From NCBI RefSeq assembly GCF_028389875.1, contig NC_084678.1, forward strand, positions 12,368,899-12,432,898: a DNA stretch of 64,000 bases, written 5' to 3'. Source of the DNA: Rhea pennata. Lineage: Eukaryota; Chordata; Aves; Rheiformes; Rheidae. The notes under the pieces were generated by a model. That model ran no database searches. It saw only the letters and a program-made list of their open reading frames with translations, and was not told where the DNA came from. Every line of letters begins with the position of its first letter. Positions within the stretch are counted from its first letter, which is position 1. Both the position numbers and the translations under genes were made by a program. Of the stretch, positions 24,467-36,347 are shown one piece after another.

Positions 24467-25160
24467 TTTAATATAGCAGTTAGTGCAATTTTATAGTTTT
24501 ATACACATACAAAAGGGTGATTCTCAAGAAAGCAATCAGTTTTCCTTATACCCCCACTTAAGATGGAATGAATTTTGTAACACTTATGGAAACAATGCAC
24601 TAGATTAGTGAAGCTGAATTTCCAAACCACTGAAATCAAGGGCTGTGAAGGGAACTTAGTTTTACCAGTGTCAGAACCAAATAAAACCTTTTCTGCCTTG
24701 CCATCCTTATTGAAAAAGCCATGTTCACATTCCAGGTCATTAAGTTTTGGTGGCACTTCAAGAACGTTGCTTGTCATACCATAAGATAAGAAAAACCTGC
24801 AAAATTAACCACCGCTTTTAAAGCTAACATGACTTAAAACTTTGAGCAAAAAGGCAGGCTAGGACAAGAGGTTGCTAAGCGTTAGCAATGTCTTGTTTCT
24901 TCTGCTTTTGTTTATAAATAAGTCATTCTTACAGGGCCTGAGCCTCTCTGCTGACAGCTGAAAGGTGCCTAGAGCCCTCTGCGGCGCAGGACTGTAGACC
25001 CACTGCTAGGACCCTTCTCTCATCATCTGCACGAAGGCCAAAAGAAAACAAGTCGATACATCAGCAATCGTGTGCAAAGCAATTTCTCTGCCTTGGTGGC
25101 AAGATGGGAGACGGGTGTTGGGAAGAAATGGACCCCGAGGCAAAAAGTAACATTAAATAG

Positions 25161-25206
25161 TAATAATAATAATAATAATAACAACAACAACAACAACAAC
25201 AATAAT
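25161..25206. repeat. Compound (TAA)/(CAA) microsatellite
   Basis: About seven TAA units run into about seven CAA units and then back to AAT. It lies in the predicted 3' UTR, where the sense strand reads (ATT)(GTT)(ATT). Confidence 0.93.
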
Positions 25207-26214
25207 AAAAAAGAATAGACTGTTATTTCTAAACACCCATTCAAAACGTTAGAGTTGATCTGGGCCCCAACTCTGGTATCTGCATTTGAAATACATGGAA
25301 GTTCTCAGGACTGCAAAGCAGAGGGATTAAAAAAGAAGAGAGACAGAAGGGGAAACCTCGGCTCTGTCGAGGTGGACAGGAGCTTCCCCAGGCTGCCTAG
25401 AGCGGAGGTCCCCCCGCCTGCCCCTGCCGCTAACTCCCTGCCAACGGGAAGCGTCGGTGGAGAAGGCGGCAGCTAAATTTGCGTCTCTACACGATGTGTG
25501 CTCAGAGGCATCACTGTCACCAGAAACTCCTTCCTGAAGAGCCACCCCATTTCCCACCCATTAAACATTGCCTGCTAGGACAGACAGAAATGCAACTGGA
25601 CCCAGTAACTCAACAAACTGACCAAGAAACTGCAAACGCTTGGGGTGATGCTGGTGAAATAAAGTTCACACTGGGAGTTGATGGAGGGGGGAGGGGGGAA
25701 GCAAGAGAATCAGTTGAAATTTTGAGGACTTCAAAGAACTAGTTTTAATTGCACTACATTTTTTTAAGACCCTCTCCCACTACCCCCACGTGAGACCGTG
25801 CCCTTTCAAACCACCCTCCTGCTCTTCCTAGGGGGGTCGGGGCCATGTTGCTCCCATGCGACAAGACAATTCAGTCACTTAACAACCTCCAGTCCAGGCG
25901 ACACCTCCGCGTTTACCATCCAGTTTTGGATGTGCGACACAGACTCCACCCAAAACCTGCTGAGGTAACCATTATTTTTTGTAGCAAACAAACCACGAAA
26001 CCACAGAACCGCCCCCCTCCCGCCGCCCTCCCCGAAACCCCCAAATAAAACCCAGCGACACTATTCACGCGTTTTGGCTCAAGAGGGCAGTAGATATTAT
26101 ATTTCAGTCTGTCTTTTGGTTGGTATCTCGTTTACAATATCCACCACGGTTTCCTACCTACACAAGTAGGAGATGTGCATAAACGTATTCAAGTTACCTT
26201 ACAAACAGTCCAAG

Positions 26215-26350
26215 GAAAGAAACGGCGGAAAGGGAGCACCTTACCGGGGCGGCGCGGCGTGGGAGCGCTCCGCGCCGCGGCACCCACCGCGGCGGCGGGG
26301 CGGAAAACCTAACGCGAGGTCCCACGGAGCGAGAGACCGGACGCTGGTAC
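26215..26350. other. CpG-rich patch inside the predicted 3' UTR
   Basis: About 135 bp of very CpG-rich DNA surrounded by AT-rich sequence. The minus strand carries CCG followed by GTAAGG, a strong splice-donor match, at about 26248-26241. No clear open reading frame goes with it. Confidence 0.6.
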
Positions 26351-26527
26351 TTGTGACGCTAAGGACGATTCTGTTTGCCCCTCTTTGAAAAGGGAGGGTT
26401 GCTGTTTCTTTAATAAGGCACTAAATAGACATGTTACATAAAGGAAAGATACATTTTTTAAAAACTCGTAGAAATTCAGCAGTTTTGTACCTTTCGTGAC
26501 AAACTAGATTTATTCCTTTGCATGACC

Positions 26528-26568
26528 TTTTTTTTTTTTTTTGTGGCTTTTTTTTTTTTTTTTTTTTT
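26528..26568. repeat. Two T runs separated by GTGGC
   Basis: A T15 run and a T21 run with a five-base spacer. In PMEPA1 sense these are two poly-A tracts inside the 3' UTR, which can misprime oligo-dT in cDNA libraries. Confidence 0.9.
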
Positions 26569-26824
26569 GAAGGTCATCAAAATTAGGTTACATGACTTTA
26601 AAGCTATGAAGGTTTCAAGAGCTGTGGAAAAGCGGTTTGAATATTGAGAAGGTACAGGACTATTTCTAGGCAAAATTAAAAAAAAGGCAAAAAAAATCAA
26701 ACTTCAAGTTCAGCTATTCATCATCATCTTTAAAATATATATAAATATTGTTCAAATGGTCAGAACTTCAAAACTGTTCTCATGATTTTTTTTCAAGTAA
26801 TAGAAAAGTTGCTTAAAAACAATA

Positions 26825-26830
26825 TTTATT
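26825..26830 (-). terminator. PMEPA1: Internal AATAAA, possible proximal poly(A) signal
   Basis: One of several internal canonical hexamers in the 3' UTR; others lie at 26509-26514, 27031-27036, 27478-27483 and 27718-27723. Any of these could give shorter 3' UTR forms. Nothing in the sequence shows which are used. Confidence 0.25.
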
Positions 26831-27038
26831 GCCTTTATATCTTTCATTTATGTCACTACTAGATAGCATCCTGCAGAAAACGAAATTACACCTCCTTGTA
26901 AAAGCAGCGCTCTTTGTGGTTCCCCTATCCGACCCTTCCTCACACTCGGAGAAATCCTCTCCCAGCCAACGGAGCAGCGTTGCCCAGCTGGTAATATCTG
27001 CACACAAGGTTGTGAGAACAGTTTTTCCCTTTTATTTT

Positions 27039-27059
27039 CTCTCTCTCTCTCTCTCTCTC
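27039..27059. repeat. (TC) microsatellite; (GA) in PMEPA1 sense
   Basis: About ten uninterrupted CT dinucleotides within the predicted 3' UTR. Confidence 0.9.
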
Positions 27060-27856
27060 AAATTTCTCACTCGCTCATTCTGTCACATACAAATTCACCG
27101 CAAGGGTAAAACACCTCTCAGACATCTACGCAATATAAAAATGTAAACAATAGCATAGTAAGACAAAATGCTTCCGAAACAAAGATAAATTAAAGACGCA
27201 CGACATCCAAAGGGAGCGAAGGGCGGGAGGGGGGGACATCGCCGAACGCGGGACCGTGCTGCTTTGAATGAGGAAATCTTCAGAAGAGGTAAAGGGGTTT
27301 TGCTTCTAAAGCTTTAAGCATATTTCTTTAGCCTTTAATTAATACATCACAGGAGCAGATTCATTTCCACCTATTGTATTCGATGCCTCTGTAGCTAGGA
27401 TAATAAAGTAAAAAATAACAATGACCAGAGGCAGCCTGCAAGAACTGCAGATATTTTATGAGACATGACTGCGCTCTTTTATTCCAAATAAAAGTTTTGG
27501 AGTTTAATATAAAATGAAAATGACTTTCATGAGCAACACACTTTTCAGCTTGTATTTTCAACGAGATATTTAAACCCCTTTGAAAGGCAGCCTACGGGTA
27601 TGTTACCATTTACTCACATTAACTTCCTTAACTACCACTTTATCTCAAAATAGGGCCCTTCGGTTTAATATAGAAAGAAAGAAACCAAAAAACACTTTGT
27701 TCCTTCAGACACAGAAGTTTATTCTCATCCCCACCACCCCCCTCCAAAAAGTTAGAGGTTGTCAAAAAAAAAATCAAGTAGTTTTTGTTTGCTCCTGTCA
27801 TTACTGACTCTCAGAAGCAGCAATTTTTATCTTTTTTACTCCAATAATCCTAACGG

Positions 27857-27860
<4 letters not shown>

Positions 27861-27907
<47 letters not shown>
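27861..27907. repeat. (CA) microsatellite, about 23 copies; (TG) in PMEPA1 sense
   Basis: An uninterrupted CA run. In the PMEPA1 transcript it would be a UG repeat in the 3' UTR. Confidence 0.95.
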
Positions 27908-27914
<7 letters not shown>

Positions 27915-28582
27915 CCTCTTTCTTGGTAGGGAATGTATAAAACAGCGAGGGCCACTGACCAGCCGACTGGCCAGGACGGTCCATGCTCCGGGGACTCTAG
28001 GAATTAAAGATTTGCATAAGATGCAGTCTTGCTCACAACGTTCCTCGCAGGGCTGTCCTTTTAACTTTAGGATTTTTCCACCCCCTTCCAGCTAGTTTGT
28101 TCTTCACTTTGACATATTATCCCTTAACAGTTTCATGGTAGACATGATAGAGGCTTTGACCAACACAAGCACTGACATATTTATATTAAAAAATAGTGCA
28201 AAATTTCAACATTTATATAAATAACTCTAAACCCCTGCTTTTGTTTTTTTTTGTTTTTTGTTTTTTTACAATGTAATACACACTTTTTGAGTTGGCACTC
28301 AAAAAATTGCCATTTTTCTTCTAGTTCAGAAAACAACTTTTTTTTTTGAATAGGCCTCTTCTTCTAATACAAAAATACTCCTGCTCCTTACACATACACT
28401 TTCTCTTATTTTTAATATATATTTATATATTTATATTGCAGATCTTTAAACAAAACGTTTTTTGTGCAAATATTTTGTCTTTAAAGTTAAGTGAAATAAT
28501 CAAACAAAAAAAAGCATTCACACACAGCTCAACTAGAAACAAAAAAAAAGGACTACAGTTGATTTTTTTTTCCTTTTTAAAT

Positions 28583-28590
28583 GTCTAGAC
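28583..28590. promoter_or_regulatory. Palindromic SMAD-binding element GTCTAGAC (3' UTR)
   Basis: A perfect GTCTAGAC, the palindromic SMAD3/SMAD4 site, about 200 bp past the stop codon. One of four in the window. Confidence 0.4.
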
Positions 28591-28789
28591 ACAGCTCAAT
28601 AAAGAAATGTTTTTGCAAGCTTTGTAGGCTTGTGCATTCAGACCAGACATAACAAGTAAATATTTATACACGGAGAGATGGGGAAGGGCTTTTTTTCTTT
28701 GCTCATCTTCCTCAACTCTCAATCTCCCTCCTTTTTCTTTTAATGAGAAGTGCAGAGCATTTCATTTACTTTCTTGCGCGATTTTTTTT

Positions 28790-29338
28790 TTAAAAGGGGT
28801 GCCCTTTTTGTTTCTCTTTATCTTTGTTCCATGCAGTTGTGTTCTCAAGGCCATTGATTTGTGAATGATGGAGTCTGCTGCCCTCTAAGATCGAGGGCAT
28901 CCCGTTGTTGTTCTGCTGGTGCTGGTAAAACGTAGACCCGGGGTAGTGCCCTATCACCTCGCTGTACGTCGGCGGTGGTCCTTCCATCCGACCATTGCTC
29001 CCATAGCAGGTCGCGCTGATGCCAGAGTTACTGCTGGGGGGGCACGGCCCCCCGTACACTGAGTTATCTATCAAGTCACTGTCGAAGATGGTTCTGTTAG
29101 GGGGGGCCCGGACCGACTCTCTGTTGAGCTCCATTTGCTGCTCGGGGTCTCGCAGCTGCAGCGTGCAGGGTCCCTGGTATGGGGGCGGCTCCTCGCCGTC
29201 CGACAGCGAGATGGTGGGCGGCAGGTCGATCTCGTGCTGCATGTAGGGGTACGTCGGCTGGAATCTGTTAAAACGGTCCCTCTGCAAAAAGGATGGCACT
29301 GCGAGCCGGTCGCTGGGTCTCGGCGTGTAGATTTGCTG
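28790..29338 (-). CDS. PMEPA1: PMEPA1 terminal coding exon with the PPxY and SMAD-interaction motifs
   Basis: Encodes 182 residues and a TAA stop at 28792-28790. In order: a DRLAV segment, [22 protein letters not shown] with the first WW-binding motif (PPPY, 29188-29177), the SMAD-interaction motif PPNR (29104-29093), the second WW-binding motif PPTY (28975-28964), and a basic tail ending KGHPF. PPxY motifs bind WW domains of NEDD4-family ligases, and PPNR binds R-SMADs. The acceptor is a tandem CAGCAG, so the exon may start at 29338 or 29335, with or without one Gln. Confidence 0.97.
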   Translation of the reverse strand, partial: QQIYTPRPSDRLAVPSFLQRDRFNRFQPTYPYMQHEIDLPPTISLSDGEEPPPYQGPCTLQLRDPEQQMELNRESVRAPPNRTIFDSDLIDNSVYGGPCPPSSNSGISATCYGSNGRMEGPPPTYSEVIGHYPGSTFYQHQQNNNGMPSILEGSRLHHSQINGLENTTAWNKDKEKQKGHPF

Positions 29339-32300
29339 CTGAAAGGCAGAGAAAGAGCGAGAGAGCGTCAGAATTACGAAACGCTGCAGCCCACATGCAA
29401 CGGGGAAAGGTAGCGGCACGCAGCACCCGCTTCTCCCTCACCTCTGTTATTCCGTTTCCCGACACTGTGCTTTCTGAAGGCCACAGGCTTCCTTCCTACA
29501 TTGGGGAGGAGAAGAGAGTTGAGAATAATTCCTGACTACCAGCAATATTTAAGTTCTTGAAGATTTGCAAACGGATTGTGCCGAACTTTATTCTGCACAG
29601 AAGCCCGATGTAGAATGATGTTTCTGCAGTCAGCAGAACTGCACAGGTGCAGCAACGCAGAATACAGACCTGATTCTATGTTCCCTTCTACAAGAACAGT
29701 GTTACCTGCTCTAGTAAGAGCATTACTTTATTAACACTGAAAATAACTCTTATAATCAAGATTTCCCTCCATTTTTACCTCCATTTACATTTAATAAATC
29801 ACTTACAGAATGAATGATGAGAATGACACAAGCAAATTACACTCGCTTATTTGTAGTCTTCCCCCTTCCACTCACACCCACCCAACATGTTTCTCTCCTC
29901 AGTTCAAGCATGCCAAAGGAATATTTTTCAGTTTGTGATCCACGAGACACTGGTGATTCACAAGACATTAGAAAACCGTACATGAAATAATGACAAGATT
30001 AAAAAAAAAAAACAAAAAAAACCCCAAACCCCACACCCACATTCTGATGTATGTAGTCAAAGAAATCATGAGAAAATACAGATGGAATGAAAGCACTCAC
30101 AAGTTTAGTATAATTTTGATTTGGCTATAAAAAATAATATACATAGCAATAGAGCACAGTCCTGCAGTATTTCTTCCCCCAAAGATTAAGTCCTTAGCTT
30201 AAAAAGACTGAGTGGTCTAGAGGCTTCCCTACGTTGCCAGCATCAGCCCTGATCCTGCAATCGGACCCAGACTTTGACAACCCAAGGCATTAAAACATCT
30301 GCAAACCAATTTCCTCACAAACCATGAGACTAGCTTAAAATAAATGTATAAAACAAACAAACAAACAAAGGCTCTTTTCATTTGCTGATGATATTCTGAA
30401 TTTACAAAGTTTACCTTCTAAACTTTTGCTGTAAGAGCTAAAACATTTAAGTACTGCTAATATTTACATATAGTAACGTTGTTCCAGAAGACAGAGCTGG
30501 AAGAAAAGGAGCCAGAAGGCTCCTAATTATAAGCTGTAATAGCTGGCACTTCTGAGTTCCTTGCAGGTGAATCTCCATTTCTGGCACCAGCAGGAAACAC
30601 TTAGCCCCACTGGATAAAAATACCAGGTGTTTTTTACCCCTTTTTTCCTTCAACAATGTTTTCTATCCAAAGCCTATTCTAGGGACCTACCCTACACAAC
30701 AGGGCACTCTGAGCAGACTGCAAACCTTCCTACTATGAAAATACCCATTTCTGCGATAACCACGGTGGCAGTCCAGGCAAGGTGCTGAGGTCCAATGCTC
30801 CTGTGAAAGCCAATGCATTCTGTGCAAAAAGCTGGAACTCAGACACAACTTCTGATAAAGTCAAGAGATTATGCCTGTCAGACGGCTCTCTGCACCCAGC
30901 CCAGGTGTCACAAGCATTTTTAGCCTACTCTCAGTCAGATGTGCACAAGGGTAAATGTTGACGTAAACTTTGAGCCCTTTGTAGCTAACGCAGTAAACTG
31001 AAGTGGTTGAGCAGCTTCTCCACTTGGAGCAAGACCACCACCAAAGGTAGATAGCTCATTCCTGGACACCTGTGAAGCATTCATGGGAGTGCTGTGACCA
31101 TGGCCTCTGTGGGTAGATCCTACCATGCAAGCCCTGCAGAAGCAGCGCAAGCACTGGGCACCTTGTGACCCTCCTCCCGAGAGCCCAAAACACACGGCAC
31201 ACGTACAGCATTAAAATCTCCAAAGTAGCTGCCAATTAAACCCCCATTCTTCCCCCCTCTGCCCTTCTTCTATATTTTTCCCAACTTGAGAATAAATTTC
31301 TTCCGTGGCATTGCATGTAATATCAGATATGGAGAGAATCCAATTGCATTCCTGTTTTTGAATCTCAACTCTGCACATAAACCTCAAGGCAGTCCTGTTG
31401 CTAGTGCAAGGAAAACAGTGATTTATATGGAAATGAGATGGCCCACATTCTTTTCACTTCTCTATGTTTTGTAGGGAACATCTCCTTGGAATACCAGAGG
31501 TTACGTGTTATGACAAGGGCATACTTTCCACCTAAAGCTAATGAATCTGCTGTTTTGGTTTTGTACCACACATCCATCCCACCAAAGCATCTGGCAGGCC
31601 TGAACAATACAATGCCCATATTTTATACAGACCTTGAGACTTGAACATGCGACTGTTTACACAGGCATCAACTGTTTAGTCTAGTCCATTTTATATGTAT
31701 TTCTTGCCTGTAAGGATAGTCTACATTAAAATTCCCCCAGCAGTTAAAAAGACCCAAGAGTCTGCATCTGTCATAGATGAAAACCTTGTCTTTAACCCCT
31801 CCAGCACTTACTCCTCTGACACCAAAGCACAGGGTGGGTTTTGCAGCCAGACCCGTGGCAGGTAGGAGCGCAAACCACTGTGAACCATGTTTACTCTGCA
31901 ACGTCCCGACAGCAGACTTCCCGAGGGGCCAGTTCCTCGGCTGCTTCACACAGCAGGGTTTATATTTAACATCGCAGGAGGCAGCATCACTGCTACCCCA
32001 TCTGCTTCACCACTGGCCCCGGAGTGAGGGCGGCCCACTTGCACGAGGGCAGCTGCAGAGTGGCAGGAAGCTCGGAGCTCCCTGGGCTCTCTGCTGCAGG
32101 AGGCAGAAGGGACATCATACACCGTTACGGGAATTACTTCAACACCTGCTCCTTCACGCTCCAAAGCCTGCACCCAAAATCCCTCCAAGGTATTAAGGAC
32201 AAAAAGTCTCTGGCTCACAAACAAACTCTGCTTTTTAAAAGTCTCTGTTTGTACAATGAGGACTTGTGCCCTGGACAACGTGTGAATATAAGACTAGCAA

Positions 32301-33409
32301 AATGTTGGAAATGCAGTTAAAACAGGACATGTAGAGCTGTAAAGTGAAGACAGCAGACCAATCCCCAATGTAAAGTCTGCAGCAACTAGACCTGTGCATT
32401 TGTCTTCAATCATTTCTGCTGAGACTTTAGGGCTTGACTCTAGAACTGCTTAGTTGCTTAAAATTAGCCAACACACAAGTTCTACCCCTGCCTAGGTATG
32501 TTAACTGCTTGTAGGACACAAACTCTAATGTCTCAGCCATCATTATGAAGCCGTAATGGCTTATGTCTCACCTTGAAAAGTCAACAGTGGGATTAAAATT
32601 GCCAGAAATCAGTTGTCAGATCTCAAAAGATGGAAAACAAACACATTTTAGCATTTGTTCTTCTGGTCATGGGACTGTCACACCACCACAATGAGCCAGG
32701 CAAAATTTCCTCTGCTGGGTGGGAAACATCACCTTGGTAAATCCCTGAGATTCTGATGTGTAATGAGCAAGAGGGCTTTGAAAACCTCCAACAAGCATTC
32801 ACAACTTAAAAAGAAATTTAAAAGTAATTTTAAATTCTGAAGTAAAGATCAGTCTATGACTTTTATAGAACTGCTTGTTTTACTAGTGTCAGAGAACTGT
32901 ACAAAGTCTGGAAGCCTTCAGGAAAGCTGGTATTTTCCATTTTGCCGGAGATAGCTACTTTCGAAATTGTATTTGAACCACTTTTTCTTTTGCATGTGTG
33001 CAGGGGGGAGGAAGTTGAGATGAGTTCTCACTGTCCCAAAGGTATAGAGACAGCAATCATCTTATTGCAAAAAAAAGGAGGTTGAGTAGCATTTATTAAA
33101 GAATTTTCATTCTGGAGAAATAAATGTTTTAAGACAACAGAGTTCAGACAGAGCAAAGAGATGGTTATGGAGACATATCCAGTAATATGAGATTTCCTTA
33201 CTAGCAAAAATCACATTCAAAAGACCTTTGGGGAAATGAATTTCTCCCTCACTTGTACTTTTTGAGCTACAACAACAGAAAAGGACAACTAATGCAGATG
33301 TTGGAGCCTTCTGACCATGGGATAAACTTCTTTAATATTTTAAAAGAGGAAAAGTGTATACGCAGCCCCAGTGCCTGTCTCTGGTCATGACAGCAAAATG
33401 AAGTTTGGG

Positions 33410-33445
<36 letters not shown>

Positions 33446-36347
33446 GAAAAAAAACTAACAACAGTTCAGTGCAAGTTTAATGGATTACATAAACCAATAT
33501 CTAGTTCAACAAAGTCTGCCTGCCATCCTCGAACACCAACTTATACTTGAGAAGTTTTCTGGAAAAAAAAAAAATACACTGTGCTGAATCTCAAATGAGC
33601 TACCCCCACGATCAGTATTATGACTGATCCCAGTGCAACGAGCTTCTTGCTTAGCACACAAGGGGCTTTTCTGTCCTTTCAAGAGGGCTCTCAGGCCACA
33701 AGGAAAGTGTTGCTGGGACTTAATTATGCTGTGCTTAAAGCAAAATAGGGGGCAGGGAGAAGAGGAAGAACGGTAAGGAGGGGAAAACCCGCAATTTTGT
33801 ACATTCACAGCTCTCTCCCTAGCTCAGAGAAAGGTTCTGAAGGCTCTGGGCCTGCACAGAGGTCTAACAGATAGCAGCGGTAACTGTCTGCTGAAAAGCT
33901 ATTTTAATTACTGATGTTTCTGAAGACTGAATAAATAGTGAATCTGTTTTGGTTGTACTGCCTAGGCCAAAAAAATTGGCTGGAAATAAGACTGGCTTGG
34001 TGAGATCTTAAAAACAAACAAGAACAAAATTAAATAATGGACAAAATTTTATTTCAACCTGAAATTTCTGTTCAATCTCCACACGATTTTTTACTCTCTT
34101 TCTGTGTTAGCTTTCTTTTAAGAAGAAAGGCACATAAGAAAACATAAATAACTATTTTAAAATAGAAAAGGCTTGTCCTGGTATTTGTTTTTGAAAATGT
34201 AGACTGAAACACCTTGGGATTCCCAGAGTAAAACATTCTGGAAATGGGGGGGGGGGGGGGGGAAACTGCTATTTTTAAAAGCTCTAAACCCTTCACTCAC
34301 TTTTGTAACTACAGCAATTTGCCAAATTTGTCCCAAACTGGCAAACACTTTCAGCTTTATTAAAACTCCCCATTTTGTCCAAGTCTTAATAAGGAGAACT
34401 GGGAGGGATCAGGCCAGCCAAGTTCTGCCCTATCCCTAAAATTCAGAACCTCACTGGTTCAGAAGTTATTTCTTAATCCCCACTCTCAGAAAACAGGACG
34501 TCTAATGAAGTGATGTAGGGATTCAGCTAATCAAGTGGTGCCCATTCTTGTTCCTTTTGCACTGAAAACCCATTATACCAGAGCCTCTAAACAAATTTCA
34601 GCCTCCGAGTGTTGACTAGATGTACTCACATGCCCACATTTTGCTATCGCTGGAGTGAGATGCATGAGACTAAGAAGAGGAATAAGTTCTGGAATGCCAA
34701 AATGAGCCTGGGCATGACCTGGATGTTTAGCTCCGATTCCCCAAACAGGCAGACGCTTGAGGGAAATGCCTTGAGTGCTCATCACCCTCACACAAGTTGG
34801 CCTACCATGAGATCGTTCACTCCAGGCAGTTTGCTCATGCTGCATGGTTTCATATAAATGAGCATGTGCTAAGTTCAGCACCCTACCTTTTGGAGATGCT
34901 GTCCCTGCACTATTAAATGAAATGTTTTCACAGCTCTCCTTCCCAATGGGGTGTATTCTTCACTTTGGAAGAGAGCAACCCATAAGAGACCTTACTCTGT
35001 TGTATGTAATTCATGACAAAACGACAAATAGTCTATGGATTTTTTTTAAGAAAACAATCACACTATTCGATCTTTTTCTCATAGCGAGCATGGATATAAC
35101 ACAAGAAAACAGAGCCCCAAATGGAACAAAACAAACAGCTCCTGATCTATTCAGCCTACAGTGAAGTCTACAAATGAGCAAAAGAGCAAAAAGCAATGAC
35201 CTTGAAGAAGGCATATCGTTTAAAGAGCTTTCAGATCCTTCAGGGTGAATACTAAAAAATGTATCAGTACAAGACAACCCTGCACTGGAAGACAGAGTCA
35301 TGTAGACAGCAGTGAATAGTACATGTTCACCCTCCAAGAAAATTTTATTTCTCTTCTCTACCGGTTCTTGTAACTCACTCTGAGCTGCAACATTTGAGGG
35401 AACACTCCTGCTCTGCAAAAAGCAATGTCTGTCACAAGGCTGGAAAGGCTCCCCCTTGAATGGTACAATTAATGCATTTCTCCTATGGGTTCTAATGAAC
35501 CAGGAAGCCTGCACTCTGCAGTGAACCACTCAAGCATTACCTTAGAGACGTTTCTGCTTGTCTGGCTGACAAGAGTTTTTGTAAATTCTCCACTACTGTA
35601 ATGGCAGCACAATTTCACCAGTGGAGAAAACCAGCAAAAGTCTTTCACAAAGTCCAGTCCTCTTGAAGTCAGGCAGTAAATTTTAATGTAATCTGAGACT
35701 CTCCAGTTGGAGCTCCCAAAGGGCTCAGTAACTTTGGACTACAAAGTTGAGGTATTTGCATCTCAGCCATTATGAACAGTACACACAAACAGCCTCACGC
35801 AGTTAGTTGTCTCAGCGAACATCACTGTTGATCAGCCAGCAGCCACGCAACACTCGCAGTAGGATGTGTAGCAGCGGCAGAGTCCACAGAGGCTACCAGG
35901 CTTACACTGATGAAAAATCCAAACTAGCTCAGGGGAAAGACAAGGCTATGGCTTTCCATATATTACAACTTACATCACCATAAGGAGCCATAGGCATTGC
36001 CAAACAGGCTCTGCACAGAACAGAAACTGAAGACAATGCCAGGACCCAGCTTGCAGGGTGCTTCCATGCAGTGCCAAGCAGCACGTGGGCAGATGTAAGT
36101 GAGATCAATGTCTCTGACTAAGGTTTCCCATGCTTTGCATCACCTGGCAAACAATACAGTAAAACACATTAGAAGACCAGGGTGTCACTTACTGATGATA
36201 GATTCTCATCTCTCCTCCTCCCCTGGCTGTGCCGGCTGATGAAGGATCGTGCAGAGAGTTTGTAGTGGTTCAGCAGACACGTGATCACAACCACCATCAC
36301 CATCATCACCACCACGATTATGATTATCTGTACAAACTCCAGCTCCG
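28790..36347 (-). CDS. PMEPA1: PMEPA1 coding region, three exons visible (5' coding end not resolved)
   Basis: Single-pass membrane adaptor of endosomal/Golgi membranes. The family blocks TGF-beta signalling by binding SMAD2/3 and recruits NEDD4-type E3 ligases. Exons 36193-36347, 29442-29495 and 28790-29338 join in frame to give 251 residues. Counting from the Glu at 36345: hydrophobic segment at residues 7-25, basic stop-transfer region with three Arg at 43-45, PPPY at 120-123, SMAD-interaction motif PPNR at 148-151, PPTY at 191-194, and C-terminus KGHPF. Human PMEPA1 has 250 residues over the same span and ends KGHPL, whereas the paralogue LDLRAD4 has a different C-terminus and an N-terminal LDL-receptor class A repeat. 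All known functional motifs are intact, with no frameshift. The residues preceding the membrane segment come from an upstream exon whose identity is uncertain. The first ATG in the visible exons (36306) would give a 238-residue form equivalent to human isoform c. Confidence 0.96.
29339..29441 (-). other. PMEPA1: PMEPA1 short last intron, 103 bp
   Basis: Begins with GTGAGG and ends with a pyrimidine-rich tract and CAG at 29339, immediately followed by another CAG. It is near the minimum length for a vertebrate intron. Confidence 0.93.
29442..29495 (-). CDS. PMEPA1: PMEPA1 54-nt small exon
   Basis: An 18-codon exon, phase 0 at both ends, encoding [18 protein letters not shown]. The acceptor TGTAG ends at 29496 and the donor GTGAGG starts at 29441. 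Human PMEPA1 has [18 protein letters not shown] at the same place. Because the length is a multiple of three, skipping it would keep the frame. It is separated from the last exon by an intron of only 103 bp, but from the membrane exon by 6.7 kb. Confidence 0.95.
33413..33444. repeat. Poly-A run, 32 bases
   Basis: An uninterrupted A run in the large PMEPA1 intron, followed by a second, shorter A-rich stretch. No SINE or LINE body was recognised beside it. Confidence 0.95.
34246..34262. repeat. Poly-G run, 17 bases
   Basis: An uninterrupted G17 in an AT-rich intron. This length is prone to sequencing error, so the exact count is uncertain. Confidence 0.9.
36193..36347 (-). CDS. PMEPA1: PMEPA1 membrane-segment exon (51 complete codons)
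   Basis: The acceptor CAG ends at 36348 after a pyrimidine-rich tract, and the donor GTAAGT occupies 36192-36187. The exon opens with CG, the last two bases of a codon split after its first base, so any upstream exon must end in phase 1. It ends in phase 0. It encodes ELEFVQ, then the hydrophobic run [19 protein letters not shown] (36327-36271), then a cytoplasmic start with [15 protein letters not shown]. The match to human PMEPA1 is nearly residue for residue. The ATG codons at 36306 and 36303 match the start of the short human isoform c. Confidence 0.96.

Larger units (their letters stand above)
23905..28789 (-). other. PMEPA1: Probable PMEPA1 3' UTR, about 4.9 kb
   Basis: AT-rich, non-coding sequence follows the stop codon without a convincing gene as far as an AATAAA at 23936-23931. 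The human 3' UTR is also several kilobases long, so this length is plausible. In the sense orientation the tract holds a (TG) run, a (GA) run, a compound (GTT)/(ATT) repeat, two long poly-A stretches and one CpG-rich patch. Several internal AATAAA hexamers allow shorter 3' ends. The distal end is inferred from the signal position only. Confidence 0.55.
29496..36192 (-). other. PMEPA1: PMEPA1 intron between the membrane exon and the 54-nt exon
   Basis: A 6.7-kb intron bounded by GT at 36192 and AG at 29496. It contains a 32-base A run (33413-33444) and a 17-base G run (34246-34262). I saw no further exon with splice sites of matching phase and no recognisable repeat family. Confidence 0.85.

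Noticed and set aside
28790..29419. Reading the terminal exon as a 209-residue protein starting upstream of the acceptor
   Set aside because: The first 26 codons plus the next CAG are intron sequence; the frame only becomes PMEPA1-like after the CAGCAG acceptor.
28790..36347. LDLRAD4 as the gene identity
   Set aside because: LDLRAD4 shares the central PPxY region but lacks the KDKxKQKGHP-type C-terminus and has a different linker; the small exon and C-terminus match PMEPA1.
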